Source: a virus
Virus record (IMG/VR): IMGVR_UViG_3300021197_001702
Span: 1 to 31,875 of that record
DNA: 31,875 nt
Reading direction: 5' to 3' (one strand)
Of the stretch, positions 17,005-24,549 are shown one piece after another. Positions within the stretch are counted from its first letter, which is position 1; each line of letters starts with the position of its first letter. A model generated the notes under the pieces. The model did no database searches. It saw nothing but the letters and a program-made list of their open reading frames with translations, and was not told where the DNA came from. The position numbers were made by a program, and so were the translations under genes.

Positions 17005-18786
17005 TTAGCCGTTAAGGTCACGACAGATAACAAGACCATACATATCTGGTCTAACCATCTTCTTAGCGTAGCGTGTCATGACACCCTTACGAGGTACAAA
17101 GTCCTCGATACCGAAGATAGTTGGAGTTACCTGAAGCGGTACATATGGAGCGTAAACATATCCGCTCTCAAGGAATGAACCACCTTTACGTCCGACGAGA
17201 AGTACGTTTCTCGGGAAATAAGGGTCGACATATACGTCCCACTTCTTGCTCAATGATCCAACATTAACAGCACCAATTGTTCCACGGTCAGCATCAGCGG
17301 TTACACTAGCACGGAAGCCAGCAGTAAACTCAAGGATGTTAGCAACCTCTGGTGAACAAACAACAAAGTTTGCTCCGCCGCGAAGTGTCTTTCTGTGGAT
17401 TTGAGCTGAAACATCATTAACGGTTTCGACAAGAGTCTCATACCATTCGGAAACGGTACCAGTAAAGTCAGCACCCATCAAAGATTCGTTGTTATAGGTT
17501 GTTCCACCCACAGTGCCAATCTGTTGTCCAGAGGCTCTGTCAAGGAATCTACCCGGACGACGTGACCAATATTGAGTTCCAGCGGCTGCGCCTTTGATAA
17601 GATCCTCAAGGATCTCACGGTCAATCTCAAGAGCAATTTGCTCAGAGAGAATGCTTGTAAGCTCAACTTCCGCATCAAGGTTGTGATAAGCATTGAGATC
17701 TTGTCCCAATTCTGGAGTCCACTTAGCCTTGAGCTTCTTTGTCATCGCAGTAACACTGATGGAATCAACTTTGATGTTGAGTTCTGGAATGTTGATGTTA
17801 TCTTCGAGTCCCCATGTATCCGCCCCAGCAACAACACCGATAGCATCGCCGGAAGCAGCAGCAGCAGTTCCGTTAAAGTTATCAGAAATTGGGAAAGAAA
17901 CAACATGTGGTACAGATGGACCAACACTGATAGCTGAACCAGTCAACTTTTTCTTAAGTTCTGTTGTGGTTTCAGAACCAGTAGCAGCCATAACAACAAG
18001 AAGGTGAGCATCAGTAGTACCACTGAGTTGAGTCAATCTTCTTACCTGTACACCACCGTTACCACCAGACGCATTTGTACCAGACATAGCGATATCTCTC
18101 AATCCGAGAGAAACAGCAACAAGGTTGTCCTTGTTTAACTGGCTAAGTGTGGAGGTTGCGATCTTACCAACAACAACAGCCGATCCAGATGGAATATCTG
18201 GGTCGAAACGACAAAGCTTTGCTGCCTCGGATGCTTCAGAACCGGGGAATGCTTCAATTTCTGCGTGAACAGTAATTACAGGTGCTGTTTGTGAGCCTGT
18301 TGGTGATGAGTAACCATTGTTAAGAGCATAGAAACTCTTTTCAGAACCACTAGCAGGTCCAGAGAGGTCTACACCGCCTGTGATCTGCTGTCCAACTTTT
18401 CCTCCACCGTATACGGAATCACCGGACTCATCTCCGAGTCTAGCTCTATCCTTGGTGAAGTCAAGAAAGAAAATGAGTCCCGATGGGAGGCTCATTGGCT
18501 GAACACTAACAAGATCGTTAGCGATCAAAGATCCGAATACACGGCGTACAATCGGGAATGCTACAGAAGCAAAACCCTCAACATCGCCATTATTCATAGC
18601 AGATGCTGCTTCTCTAAGAAGCTCTCTAGCTTGGTTCTCAAGCAAGCGAGCCATAGTGTCTTTAGAACGTTCGCTATTCATTCCCTCTAGAAGACCAGTG
18701 TTTTCCCACTTCGCAAGCAGGGCAGCACCTTCCTTCTGGAGGTCACGATTAACAATACCTTCTGTTAATTTATCTAAAACTGACAT
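17005..18786 (-). CDS. 23: Major capsid protein (gp23-like)
   Basis: 593 residues (T4 gp23 is 521). The HK97-fold T4-type signature is clear: FPIVRRVFGSLIANDLVSVQPMSLPSG in residues ~78-105, VDSISVTAMTKKLKAKWTPE, then LTSILSEQIALEIDREIL, and the C-terminal YAPYVPLQVTPTIFGIEDF. The N-terminal delta domain ends with LRE59-A60, a good site for the gp21 protease, comparable with the T4 cleavage near residue 65. An insertion-rich Ser/Gly region (residues ~110-290) accounts for the extra length. The hexameric shell protein is the most abundant virion component. The gene follows scaffold by 22 bases and ends in a strong terminator at 16948-16978. Confidence 0.95.
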   Translation of the reverse strand: MSVLDKLTEGIVNRDLQKEGAALLAKWENTGLLEGMNSERSKDTMARLLENQARELLREAASAMNNGDVEGFASVAFPIVRRVFGSLIANDLVSVQPMSLPSGLIFFLDFTKDRARLGDESGDSVYGGGKVGQQITGGVDLSGPASGSEKSFYALNNGYSSPTGSQTAPVITVHAEIEAFPGSEASEAAKLCRFDPDIPSGSAVVVGKIATSTLSQLNKDNLVAVSLGLRDIAMSGTNASGGNGGVQVRRLTQLSGTTDAHLLVVMAATGSETTTELKKKLTGSAISVGPSVPHVVSFPISDNFNGTAAAASGDAIGVVAGADTWGLEDNINIPELNIKVDSISVTAMTKKLKAKWTPELGQDLNAYHNLDAEVELTSILSEQIALEIDREILEDLIKGAAAGTQYWSRRPGRFLDRASGQQIGTVGGTTYNNESLMGADFTGTVSEWYETLVETVNDVSAQIHRKTLRGGANFVVCSPEVANILEFTAGFRASVTADADRGTIGAVNVGSLSKKWDVYVDPYFPRNVLLVGRKGGSFLESGYVYAPYVPLQVTPTIFGIEDFVPRKGVMTRYAKKMVRPDMYGLVICRDLNG

Positions 18787-18808
18787 AGTTTTATTTCTCC
18801 TTTTTAGT

Positions 18809-19831
18809 TTAATTAATACCAGCCAAACGTTTCATTCTGTCCAAATTAGGATCAGCTTTTTGTTTAGCCTCGCTGCCTTTAAGCAAAGCTGAAGAACGCT
18901 TTGTCACCGCCTCGCTAAGTGATTTCGGAGCAGAACTTTTATGTACCTGCTCTCCCACTGCGCCCTGAAGGGTTTCATAAATTACTTTCGCCTCTTCAAC
19001 TGTTTTAGATTTTGATATAGCTTCGACAAGTTTATCTTTTTGTCGCCCATTCAACGAGTCGCTATTCAAAGCCTTGTTTGTATAAAGTAACCTAGCATTT
19101 TGTAGGTTAACCTCACTTAAAGTTCCTTTTACCCTATCGGTAAATGACTTCATCTCTTGGACGTTACCAGTCATTTTTTCTAATTTTCCTCTAAGGTTTT
19201 CATTTTGTTTTTCAGAGACTTGTAGAGCCTCCTTTAATTTATCCATCTCTTCATTACTGCTGTCATCATGAGCAGCAAGAGCCTCGGCCTCAAGTTCTGC
19301 TTGGCGAGTCTCAAATTGTGGCTTTTCTAGCCATCCTGTTTTTTCTGGGTGAAAGTCAAGGGTCAGTTTTTCAACAATGTCTTTTAACTGTTCTTCCGAT
19401 ATTTCTATCTCTTCTTCTTCACCCTCGAAAAGGTTTGTTAAGTCTATTTCTTCGTCGATATTCCCAACATCTGAGTCGTTATTGGGGGCTTCTACTGCGA
19501 TCTCCACTTCTTTTGACATGTCCTCATGAGTGGTTATCTCCTCAGTCATCTCCTCTCCTAGAGCCGACTTCATGTATTGCTCCAATCCATCAAGGTCTAG
19601 TTCCATCATTCCATCACCCTGATCTTGGGGATCAGATGGGGCTCCAGTCATCTCTGGGGGTTTTTCGGCAGCATAGTCTACATTGTCTTCAGCACCTTCG
19701 TTTAACATGCTATCAACAGTTTGCCTTATTTCTTGTGAATATTTTTCTATTATTGCTGCTTCCGCATTCTTCATTGCGGCTTCTTTTAGCGCAGTAGCGT
19801 CTACAATTGCTTGATCTAGCATAGATGACAT
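18809..19831 (-). CDS. 22: Prohead scaffold (gp22-like assembly core protein)
   Basis: 340 residues from the chosen start. The frame opens five codons earlier (ATG at 19846), but GGGAG at 19840-19844 lies inside that extension and exactly 8 bases before the ATG at 19831, so translation should begin MSSMLDQAIVDATALKE. The protein is very acidic (residues ~75-160 hold an Asp/Glu-rich block), then strongly coiled-coil (KEALQVSEKQNENLRGKLEK), and ends basic (DPNLDRMKRLAGIN). This composition and its position immediately before the major capsid gene match T4 gp22, the internal scaffold degraded by gp21 before DNA entry. Sequence identity to T4 is not obvious. Confidence 0.82.
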   Translation of the reverse strand: MSSMLDQAIVDATALKEAAMKNAEAAIIEKYSQEIRQTVDSMLNEGAEDNVDYAAEKPPEMTGAPSDPQDQGDGMMELDLDGLEQYMKSALGEEMTEEITTHEDMSKEVEIAVEAPNNDSDVGNIDEEIDLTNLFEGEEEEIEISEEQLKDIVEKLTLDFHPEKTGWLEKPQFETRQAELEAEALAAHDDSSNEEMDKLKEALQVSEKQNENLRGKLEKMTGNVQEMKSFTDRVKGTLSEVNLQNARLLYTNKALNSDSLNGRQKDKLVEAISKSKTVEEAKVIYETLQGAVGEQVHKSSAPKSLSEAVTKRSSALLKGSEAKQKADPNLDRMKRLAGIN

Positions 19832-19878
19832 GTCGTTATCTCCCATATGAATATGTAAAAAAGAATAAATTTCCAGTA

Positions 19879-19887
19879 ATAATTAGT
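19879..19887 (-). promoter_or_regulatory. Candidate late-promoter element, copy F (scaffold/capsid)
   Basis: GACTAATTATT on the coding strand, 47 bases before the preferred scaffold ATG (19831). It would drive scaffold plus major capsid. Confidence 0.5.
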
Positions 19888-19926
19888 CACAACATCTTTA
19901 AAAGATCCAAAAAAACAAACTTTATT

Positions 19927-20181
19927 CTAAGATATCACAAGGTTAGATTCTTCATCCCAGTATATATTACATTTATCATCTAAAAATGACGATATTGCCT
20001 CTAAATAAAAGCCCATTTCTTCAGGGTGCATTTTTTTTAAATTTACTTGATTGATACACCATTGAACAACAGTGTTGATTAGGAAGGCTTTTGAAGCAAA
20101 CACTACATTACCTTCGATACGATAACTGGGGTCGTTCTCTTCTAAGTATTGAATGATGTCTGCCCTGCTTTTGATTTTCAT
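19927..20181 (-). CDS. Small hypothetical protein upstream of scaffold
   Basis: 84 residues from the ATG at 20181 (MKIKSRADIIQYLEENDPSY). The frame is open further, to a TTG at 20232, but that extra stretch would encode the perfect hairpin at 20194-20223, so I prefer the ATG. No clear Shine-Dalgarno site is visible before either start. The sequence is mixed alpha/beta with a Trp/Cys-containing helix (LINTVVQWCINQVNLKK) and an acidic end. It lies between the fibre and scaffold genes. It resembles no family I can name; an assembly-factor role is possible from position only. Confidence 0.6.
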   Translation of the reverse strand: MKIKSRADIIQYLEENDPSYRIEGNVVFASKAFLINTVVQWCINQVNLKKMHPEEMGFYLEAISSFLDDKCNIYWDEESNLVIS

Positions 20182-20186
20182 ATTAT

Positions 20187-20223
20187 AAAAGGTGAGGGCA
20201 GAGACCCGTAGATCCCTGCCCTC
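20187..20223 (-). terminator. UACG-tetraloop hairpin terminator after large fibre gene
   Basis: On the coding strand GAGGGCAG (20216-20223) pairs with CTGCCCTC (20194-20201), and GGATC pairs with GGTCT through G-U pairs, closing on the extra-stable tetraloop C(UACG)G. About 13 pairs are followed by ACC and four T's. The short T-tract makes it a moderate terminator or an mRNA 3'-end protector. Confidence 0.6.
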
Positions 20224-20238
20224 GGTTATCAAAAAGGT

Positions 20239-22566
20239 TTACTTCTTGAGGATTGCTTTCAATTCTTCGATCTGAACTTGTTGAGCCTTTACAGCCTCTA
20301 CGAGAACAGAAGTAAGTCTTGAGTAGTCAACACCGTGAATTCCGTCATTACCTACGGATACGGCTTGTGGAATAACACTCTTAACTTCTTGAGCGAGGAA
20401 ACCGAAGTCTCTCTCTCCAGAGTTTTTCCAAGTGAATTCAACACCGTTAAGGCTCATAACTGCATCAAGAGCGTTGTCCATAGCAGTTACTTCTTCCTTG
20501 AGGTTTTCATCGGAATAAGTTACGAAAGCAGTTGCTTTGATCTTACCAGCATCGCCAGCAAGGTTTGCAACTTCGAGAGCGTAACCGTTTGTGCTTGCGC
20601 CAAGCTCCAAGATGAGGGCATCGGAAGCGTTTTGGAACTGCAAGTGGTTAGCAGAAGCATCATAGAGCATGTACTCATCAGCATCACCACCGAAGAACTT
20701 AGCATCAACACCAGCGCCGTCAGCACCTTGGGTAAAGGTACCGTCAAGCTGCATTGCTCCGTTAGCTTGGATTGCTCCAGCGTTAGAGATGGTTACACCA
20801 GTAGATCCGTATCCACCACCGAAAGTAGCAGCATCATCAACTGTAAGACCAGAGTTAAGCTGAAGAGCACCAGCAGAACTAATAGTAGCACCAGTAGAAC
20901 CATATCCACCACCGAAAGTAGCAGAAGTATCAACTGTAAGGCTAGCGTTAAGTTGAAGGGCACCAGAATCACTGATAGTAGCACCAGTAGATCCGTATCC
21001 ACCACCGAAAGTAGCTCCACTAGTAACACCGATACCAGCAGCGAATGTTGCGTTTTGACTAGAAACACCCATCACCGCTTGTCCAGCCGCGTTAGCGATT
21101 CCACCGCCTTCTCCACCGAGAAGGACAGATCCACCAACAGAAACGTTAGAGGAAGCAGACATTGTTGTTGCAGTCAATCCGTTGCTGAATGCAGCAAGAG
21201 CAGATCCGAGCAAGTTTCCGCGAGTCATTTTCTTAGAAGCGTTGCTGTCTTCAGAGTCAATGATAACAGCCAAGTCAGCATCAACAACAGTTGTCTTTGC
21301 GCTCAACTCATCAAAGTCTACAGCAAGAACACCAGAAGAAGCAGCAAGACCAGCACCAGCAAGACCAGTTGCAACATCGTCGTTCATCATAGCATCAGTA
21401 ACTTTAGTAGCACCAATTGATGCTACACCTGCGTTGCTCAAAGTTACGTCACCGCTCATGCTTACAGCAGCAGGATCGCCATTGCTATCACCAAGAATAA
21501 ACTTAGCAGCAGCCAATCCAGCCATCTTAGCCAAAGTAACTTGATTATCAGCAACGTGTCCAGTTTGGATAGACCCAGATGCGTAGTGCTCTGAATCGAG
21601 AGCGCCGAGAGCAATGTGCTCAGAGTTAACCGCATCGTCAGCAATCTTAGCGCCATCAACTGCATCAGCAGCAATGTGAACATTGTCGATTGAACCGTCA
21701 ACGTATTGGTCAGAGTCAACAGAGTTGGCGCTCATGTGAGCCAAGTCGATTGAGCCATCAACGTATTGATCGGAATCAACAGAATTGACAGCCATCTTTG
21801 CAAGAGTGATCTGCGCGTCAGCAATGTGTGCTGTGTCGATTGAACCATCAACGTATTGATCGGAATCAACAGAGTTAACAGCCATCTTTGCAAGAGTGAT
21901 CTGTGCGTCAGCGATGTGCGCTGTGTCAATTGAGCCGTCAACGTATTGATCGGAATCAACAGAGTTAGCGCTCATGTGAGCAAGATCAACAGCGCCAGCA
22001 GCGAGTTCGTCACTGTCAACAGCGTCATCAGCGAGCATAGCGTTGGTGATACCTCCTGCTTTCACGCGGAGAGCATCGGAGTTAAGCTCGATTGAGCTAT
22101 CATCAACACCAACAGCGAGAACACCAGAAGAAGCAGCGAGACCGTTACCAGCAGCAGCGGTCATAAGGTCAGCAATGCTTTCCTTCTTTGTACTATTATC
22201 AGTTGCGTCAACAATAGCAATGCTATCAGCAGCAACGTCAACAGCAGCAGCACCAAGCTCGTTGAGGTCCATTGAGAAAGTAATTGTTTGTCCAGAAGCA
22301 GTAGTGTCAAGACCAGTACCTCCAGCAAGTGTTAAAGATTGACTGTTTGAAACAGTTCCAGTTCCGCTGTCGCCAGCGATGTCAAGAACAGAGTCAAGGT
22401 CGATAAGGGACGATTCCCCCTCGTTTTGTAAGTAAAGTTTTGAAGAGCCAACAGCACCAGAAGCAAAGAGATAAACTCCTCCTTCAGGGGCAGCGGCATC
22501 AGCAGATCCAGAGTTGTTCTGGAATGAGGCAAATTTCCCGTATTGGGATAATGTAATAGAAGCCAT
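20239..22566 (-). CDS. Large tail fibre with decapeptide repeats and S74 chaperone domain
   Basis: 775 residues. Residues ~1-150 are a Ser/Gly/Ala-rich N-terminal part. About 170-340 is a run of ten-residue repeats of the type SVDSDQYVDG / SIDTAHIADA, a pattern expected to form a trimeric beta-helical shaft. About 500-600 holds three 31-residue copies of TFGGGYGSTGATIS. The C-terminal ~92 residues are a peptidase S74 chaperone with YSDENLKEEV at 684-693 (Ser685, Lys690), DFGFLAQEV and VEAVKAQQ, ending in a short coiled coil. Self-cleavage before Ser685 would leave a mature fibre of about 684 residues. A GGAGG ribosome site precedes the ATG. Probably the main host-recognition fibre. Confidence 0.9.
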   Translation of the reverse strand: MASITLSQYGKFASFQNNSGSADAAAPEGGVYLFASGAVGSSKLYLQNEGESSLIDLDSVLDIAGDSGTGTVSNSQSLTLAGGTGLDTTASGQTITFSMDLNELGAAAVDVAADSIAIVDATDNSTKKESIADLMTAAAGNGLAASSGVLAVGVDDSSIELNSDALRVKAGGITNAMLADDAVDSDELAAGAVDLAHMSANSVDSDQYVDGSIDTAHIADAQITLAKMAVNSVDSDQYVDGSIDTAHIADAQITLAKMAVNSVDSDQYVDGSIDLAHMSANSVDSDQYVDGSIDNVHIAADAVDGAKIADDAVNSEHIALGALDSEHYASGSIQTGHVADNQVTLAKMAGLAAAKFILGDSNGDPAAVSMSGDVTLSNAGVASIGATKVTDAMMNDDVATGLAGAGLAASSGVLAVDFDELSAKTTVVDADLAVIIDSEDSNASKKMTRGNLLGSALAAFSNGLTATTMSASSNVSVGGSVLLGGEGGGIANAAGQAVMGVSSQNATFAAGIGVTSGATFGGGYGSTGATISDSGALQLNASLTVDTSATFGGGYGSTGATISSAGALQLNSGLTVDDAATFGGGYGSTGVTISNAGAIQANGAMQLDGTFTQGADGAGVDAKFFGGDADEYMLYDASANHLQFQNASDALILELGASTNGYALEVANLAGDAGKIKATAFVTYSDENLKEEVTAMDNALDAVMSLNGVEFTWKNSGERDFGFLAQEVKSVIPQAVSVGNDGIHGVDYSRLTSVLVEAVKAQQVQIEELKAILKK
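20801..21020 (-). repeat. Three 93-base repeats in the large fibre gene
   Basis: The word atccaccaccgaaagta recurs at 20811, 20904 and 20997, a 93-base period. Each copy encodes 31 residues containing TFGGGYGSTG. The copies differ mostly at synonymous positions. Confidence 0.85.
21701..21970 (-). repeat. Tandem repeats of 90/60 bases in the large fibre gene
   Basis: The + strand word acgtattgatcggaatcaac recurs at 21761, 21851 and 21941 (90-base steps), with a close variant at 21701 (60 bases earlier). In protein these are multiples of a ten-residue unit of the SVDSDQYVDG / SIDTAHIADA type. Near-identity at DNA level suggests recent duplication or a route for length change. Confidence 0.85.
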
Positions 22567-22602
22567 AAGAAAAAATCCTCCATAGATTTATTAAATTTTT
22601 AG

Positions 22603-22608
22603 ATTATA
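22603..22608 (-). promoter_or_regulatory. Possible -10 element (TATAAT) before large fibre gene
   Basis: TATAAT lies on the coding strand just after the leader terminator, 36 bases before the fibre ATG. No convincing -35 box is seen at the right spacing. It might let the fibre be transcribed independently of the upstream terminator. Confidence 0.3.
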
Positions 22609-22611
22609 GTT

Positions 22612-22635
22612 AAAGAAAAAGCGCCAGAGGGCGCT
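22612..22635 (-). terminator. Terminator in the leader of the large fibre gene
   Basis: On the coding strand AGCGCC CTCT GGCGCT forms a compact six-pair stem followed by TTTTCTTTA. It lies 46 bases before the fibre ATG and downstream of a candidate late promoter (22661-22669). A second small hairpin (22639-22655, AGCAC/GTGCT) precedes it. Confidence 0.8.
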
Positions 22636-22660
22636 ATAAGCACAAACTTCGTGCTCATAT

Positions 22661-22669
22661 ATAAATAGT
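22661..22669 (-). promoter_or_regulatory. Candidate late-promoter element, copy D (large fibre leader)
   Basis: AAACTATTTATA on the coding strand, 94 bases before the fibre ATG, with a hairpin and a terminator in between. Confidence 0.4.
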
Positions 22670-22753
22670 TTTGAGGATTAGATTTAGGTGAGGTAGTTAT
22701 GAATATTTTTTTGATTTTGCTCTAATTGTTTAGAAAGACAGCAAAAAACGACG

Positions 22754-23224
22754 TTAGTTTCCTGTATTAATACCAGAGCCAGACAATACATACATATCCG
22801 CAGTTGGTATATGAGTTAACTCAGCGGCGATTTGAAATCCGCTCTGTCCCGATCCGGCACTAGAGATGTACAAGTGGCTGCATTTAACATTCATTACAGT
22901 CGGAGAATTCTTGTAAGAGCCACTTATGTAATTATCTGCTGTCCCACTACCGTAGTGATTCAAATCAGGAGGTATGACAATATAGTTATGCTCATTAATA
23001 AGGGAAGGTGCTGCTGTGCGGTCATCGAAATGTAACAAAATGGCAGAGGAGCCAGTGTTCACGACCTGAATCGATCTCGTAATGGCACCAAATACTACTT
23101 TTTGTTGACTATTAGTTTGAGACCCGTCGCCATTTTGGACAATAGAGCCTGTCAAGTATGGTCGACCTGCGACCTGATATGCTGCCGAATTTCCGATTCC
23201 GCTTGTTCTTGGTGAGTATGCCAT
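22754..23224 (-). CDS. Probable virion protein (head decoration or fibre-associated)
   Basis: 156 residues with little Lys or Arg, rich in Ser, Gly, Asn and beta-strand-like segments. It begins MAYSPRTSGIGNSAAYQVAG and contains the stretch QVVNTGSSAILLHFDD, which looks like an Ig-like or jelly-roll beta sandwich. No signal peptide or catalytic motif is seen. A strong GGAG ribosome site precedes the start, consistent with high expression. It lies between bS21 and the large fibre gene, followed by a leader with a terminator. A decoration-type capsid protein or small fibre-associated protein is the best guess, from composition and place only. Confidence 0.68.
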   Translation of the reverse strand: MAYSPRTSGIGNSAAYQVAGRPYLTGSIVQNGDGSQTNSQQKVVFGAITRSIQVVNTGSSAILLHFDDRTAAPSLINEHNYIVIPPDLNHYGSGTADNYISGSYKNSPTVMNVKCSHLYISSAGSGQSGFQIAAELTHIPTADMYVLSGSGINTGN

Positions 23225-23235
23225 TTTATTTTCTC

Positions 23236-23472
23236 CTAGTCTTTATACTTAGCATCGTAATCTCTTTGAAGCTTTTTAATTACCCTATTTCGCTCTTTTT
23301 TCTTACGACGACGTTTGTCTGTTGGTTTCTCAAAGTACATGTGCTTTTCTCGCCATTCGTCTTGAATGCCTTCTTTTTTAACCTTCTTAGTAAATCTCTT
23401 GATCATTCTCTCAGGAGATTCATTCTTTCTTGGTGTAACTTCAACATGAACTGGTTTAGCTTTCTTTCCCAT
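23236..23472 (-). CDS. rpsU: Ribosomal protein bS21 homologue
   Basis: 78 residues, close to bacterial bS21 (about 70). After a short N-terminal extension the protein follows the bS21 pattern: ESPERMIKRFTKKVKKEGIQ, then the signature REKHMYFEKPTDKRRRKKK, then a long basic helix. In bacteria bS21 sits on the small-subunit platform next to the 3' end of 16S rRNA and helps initiation. Phage copies are known and are thought to join host ribosomes and bias initiation towards viral messages. It sits between two virion genes with an AGG ribosome site upstream, so it would be made late, together with structural proteins. Identity is confident; the effect on translation is inferred. Confidence 0.93.
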   Translation of the reverse strand: MGKKAKPVHVEVTPRKNESPERMIKRFTKKVKKEGIQDEWREKHMYFEKPTDKRRRKKKERNRVIKKLQRDYDAKYKD

Positions 23473-23479
23473 TTTATAC

Positions 23480-23914
23480 CTATTTTATTAGTTGTTTCCA
23501 TGCGGCTGATCCGCCTAGCAAGTCCGATATATCAACACCCGGATCATCCGGCTCCACATCTCCCAGAGGCGAGTTCGGAGCTGGATTGCTTGGACTGGCT
23601 GCGCCTTTTGAGATTGGCTTCGTGCCCTCAAAGACATCCACTCCTCCGTAAGCAGTTTTTCCAATCGCATCAAGCATTTTTCTCTTTGTTTCTTGGAGTT
23701 TTCTTACTTGATCTTGTTGCTTTGCTTTTCTGAAATTATTTTTACTTGTATTTTCTTCGCTCTTATCCGGGGTGGCTACTGTTACCCTTTCAGTGATTAC
23801 AGTGTTACCTATTCCCTTAACAACCTCGGAAACTATAGTTGACAAAAAGCCCTCTGTTAAGAGGACCTCTTTTACACTTTCTTTAATAAGTTGTTTAAAT
23901 TCTTCTTTTTTCAT
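23480..23914 (-). CDS. Small prohead/virion protein with likely gp21 cleavage site
   Basis: 144 residues, starting only 4 bases after the protease gene. The N-terminus is an amphipathic helix (MKKEEFKQLIKESVKEVLLT) ending in LTE21-G22, which fits the T4-type prohead protease rule (hydrophobic-x-Glu before a small residue). The middle is Lys/Gln/Arg-rich and probably coiled coil; residues 95-144 are Pro/Ser/Asp-rich and likely disordered. The size, charge and position beside gp21 resemble small prohead core components, but there is no recognisable family. Function inferred. Confidence 0.7.
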   Translation of the reverse strand: MKKEEFKQLIKESVKEVLLTEGFLSTIVSEVVKGIGNTVITERVTVATPDKSEENTSKNNFRKAKQQDQVRKLQETKRKMLDAIGKTAYGGVDVFEGTKPISKGAASPSNPAPNSPLGDVEPDDPGVDISDLLGGSAAWKQLIK

Positions 23915-23918
23915 AAAT

Positions 23919-24515
23919 CTAGCTCAATATATCCTTAATTAATCGATTTAATTTATCAGCCCTTGTAAATACATTACTATCTTTATTCTCTTTCATCATG
24001 AAGGCCCCGGCTGTTGATGGCTCAGATACCATATCAAAGCATATTAACTGAAAGTCTTCATTAACGATGGAGCCATTTGGTCCCTCTTGTAGTGTTCCTG
24101 TGCCCCTAGAAGAGATACCAATTTTACAACCGCCCTCAACTAATGCCCTCAAGATTTGACCAGAAGGAGTATTGAGAACTTGTATCTTCCCATATACATC
24201 GTTGCCTTCCATCCAGACTGCTGTCATCTTATGTGAAACATTGGCTAGCTCGACAATATTAGACTCTGGGTGGTCTAATTCTCCAAGTGCCCTGTTTTCT
24301 TTTACTAATTTTTCATACAGACCAATCTCTCTTTTAAGGACACCCTCTGTATATATTCTTCCGTTACCATTTGGTACGCCACATCTCTGAATTACTCCAG
24401 ATAAAATCATACCGCCATCTGATACGAATCTTTTTTCAGACTCAGTGAGCAAATCTTGGCATATGCCACCGTCACAAAGTTCATAGTATTCTCTAATTAC
24501 CATTTTTTCAGTCAT
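23919..24515 (-). CDS. 21: Prohead core protease (gp21-like, peptidase S80/U9)
   Basis: 198 residues, the normal size for this family. The conserved blocks are NGNGRIYTEGVL at 49-60, GELDHPE at 78-84 with the catalytic histidine His82, and GISSRG at 133-138 with the catalytic serine, followed by FDMVSEPSTAGAF. These match the T4 gp21 serine protease fold. In T4 the enzyme is built into the scaffold core, activates by self-cleavage and digests scaffold and the capsid N-terminus after a (Leu/Ile)-x-Glu sequence. Fitting sites are visible in the major capsid protein here (LRE59) and in the next gene product (LTE21). An AAGGA ribosome site precedes the ATG. Confidence 0.95.
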   Translation of the reverse strand: MTEKMVIREYYELCDGGICQDLLTESEKRFVSDGGMILSGVIQRCGVPNGNGRIYTEGVLKREIGLYEKLVKENRALGELDHPESNIVELANVSHKMTAVWMEGNDVYGKIQVLNTPSGQILRALVEGGCKIGISSRGTGTLQEGPNGSIVNEDFQLICFDMVSEPSTAGAFMMKENKDSNVFTRADKLNRLIKDILS

Positions 24516-24549
24516 AATTAAATCCTTTGACGGGCATTACCCGTGCGAT

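Noticed and set aside
19844-19846. Upstream ATG as the scaffold start
   Set aside because: No ribosome site before it, whereas GGGAG within the first codons is ideally placed for the ATG five codons later.
20335-21420. A 361-codon open frame on the plus strand
   Set aside because: It lies antisense to the repeat-rich fibre gene; its Ser/Thr/Asn-rich product mirrors the Ala/Gly/Ser codons of the repeats. No ribosome site or family resemblance.
22661-22669. T4-type late promoter (TATAAATA) reading rightwards, with a second copy at 10963
   Set aside because: No plus-strand gene lies downstream of either, and the same sites fit a coding-strand motif shared with four other gaps. Kept only as the alternative orientation of that motif.
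24530-24544. Inverted repeat ACGGG/CCCGT as a terminator
   Set aside because: Only five pairs and no T-tract follow; too weak to call a terminator.
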